Source: Neisseria lactamica
GTDB lineage: Bacteria > Pseudomonadota > Gammaproteobacteria > Burkholderiales > Neisseriaceae
Assembly: GCA_001067655.1 (NCBI GenBank)
Contig: JUNU01000274.1
Coordinates: forward strand, 1-5,661
Reading direction: 5' to 3'
DNA length: 5,661 bases
Part shown: one piece after another, positions 5,592 to 5,661 of the stretch
Layout: each line of letters begins with the position of its first letter
Numbering within the stretch: the stretch's first letter is position 1
Notes under the pieces: generated by a model
Databases searched by the model: none
Told to the model about the DNA's origin: nothing
The model's input: only the letters and a program-made list of their open reading frames with translations
Program-made: the position numbers and the translations under genes

Positions 5592-5622
5592 AAAGGTCGT
5601 CTGAAAATTTCAGACGACCTTT
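5592..5622. terminator. parE terminator formed by a back-to-back DUS pair
   Basis: The arms 5592-5605 and 5609-5622 form a perfect 14-bp stem with only a 3-nt loop, starting 21 bp after the parE stop. The uptake sequences (5594-5605 plus strand, 5609-5620 minus strand) sit almost directly back to back. Three U close the plus-strand stem and four U the minus-strand one, so it may work in both directions. The remaining 39 bp to the window end show no feature. Confidence 0.85.
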
Positions 5623-5661
5623 GTTGCAAACAGCGGCGTTACGGTTGCCCGCCGTCGCGGA

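Overview
The window looks like chromosomal DNA from a commensal Neisseria. Two lines of evidence support this. The four chromosomal proteins read like neisserial HisC, HisB, RppH and ParE. The 12-mer AGGTCGTCTGAA occurs repeatedly; it is the DNA uptake sequence (DUS) dialect described for the N. mucosa/sicca group, not the ATGCCGTCTGAA of meningococcus and gonococcus. The species call is inference.

Layout: positions 1-257 are the 5' end of an insertion sequence read on the minus strand. It carries the first 70 codons of an IS481-type transposase, and the rest lies outside the window. Positions 258-493 are an AT-rich noncoding stretch with a good extended -10 promoter and two short palindromes. 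hisC (509-1588) and hisB (1618-2601) follow 29 bp apart as a small histidine operon, closed by an inverted DUS pair that forms a 17-bp hairpin. A 389-bp gap without a convincing gene then holds a second inverted DUS pair and a probable promoter for rppH (2991-3515, GTG start). The rppH-parE junction holds two overlapping, mutually exclusive hairpins. parE (3585-5570) starts 8 nt after the second one with no visible Shine-Dalgarno site. A fourth inverted DUS pair ends parE.

Functionally these are housekeeping genes: two steps of histidine synthesis (HisB removes water from imidazoleglycerol phosphate, then HisC transaminates the imidazoleacetol phosphate formed), the RNA pyrophosphohydrolase that starts 5'-end-dependent mRNA decay, and the ATPase subunit of topoisomerase IV.

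The least ordinary element is HisB. Its catalytic domain is preceded by about 78 residues that read like a phage-repressor-type helix-turn-helix domain, joined by an Ala/charged linker, and it also has an acidic C-terminal tail. This suggests, as an untested idea, a biosynthetic enzyme that binds nucleic acid, perhaps its own operon. The second point of interest is the paired hairpin arrangement in front of the SD-less parE. I see no CRISPR array, tRNA, rRNA or defence system.
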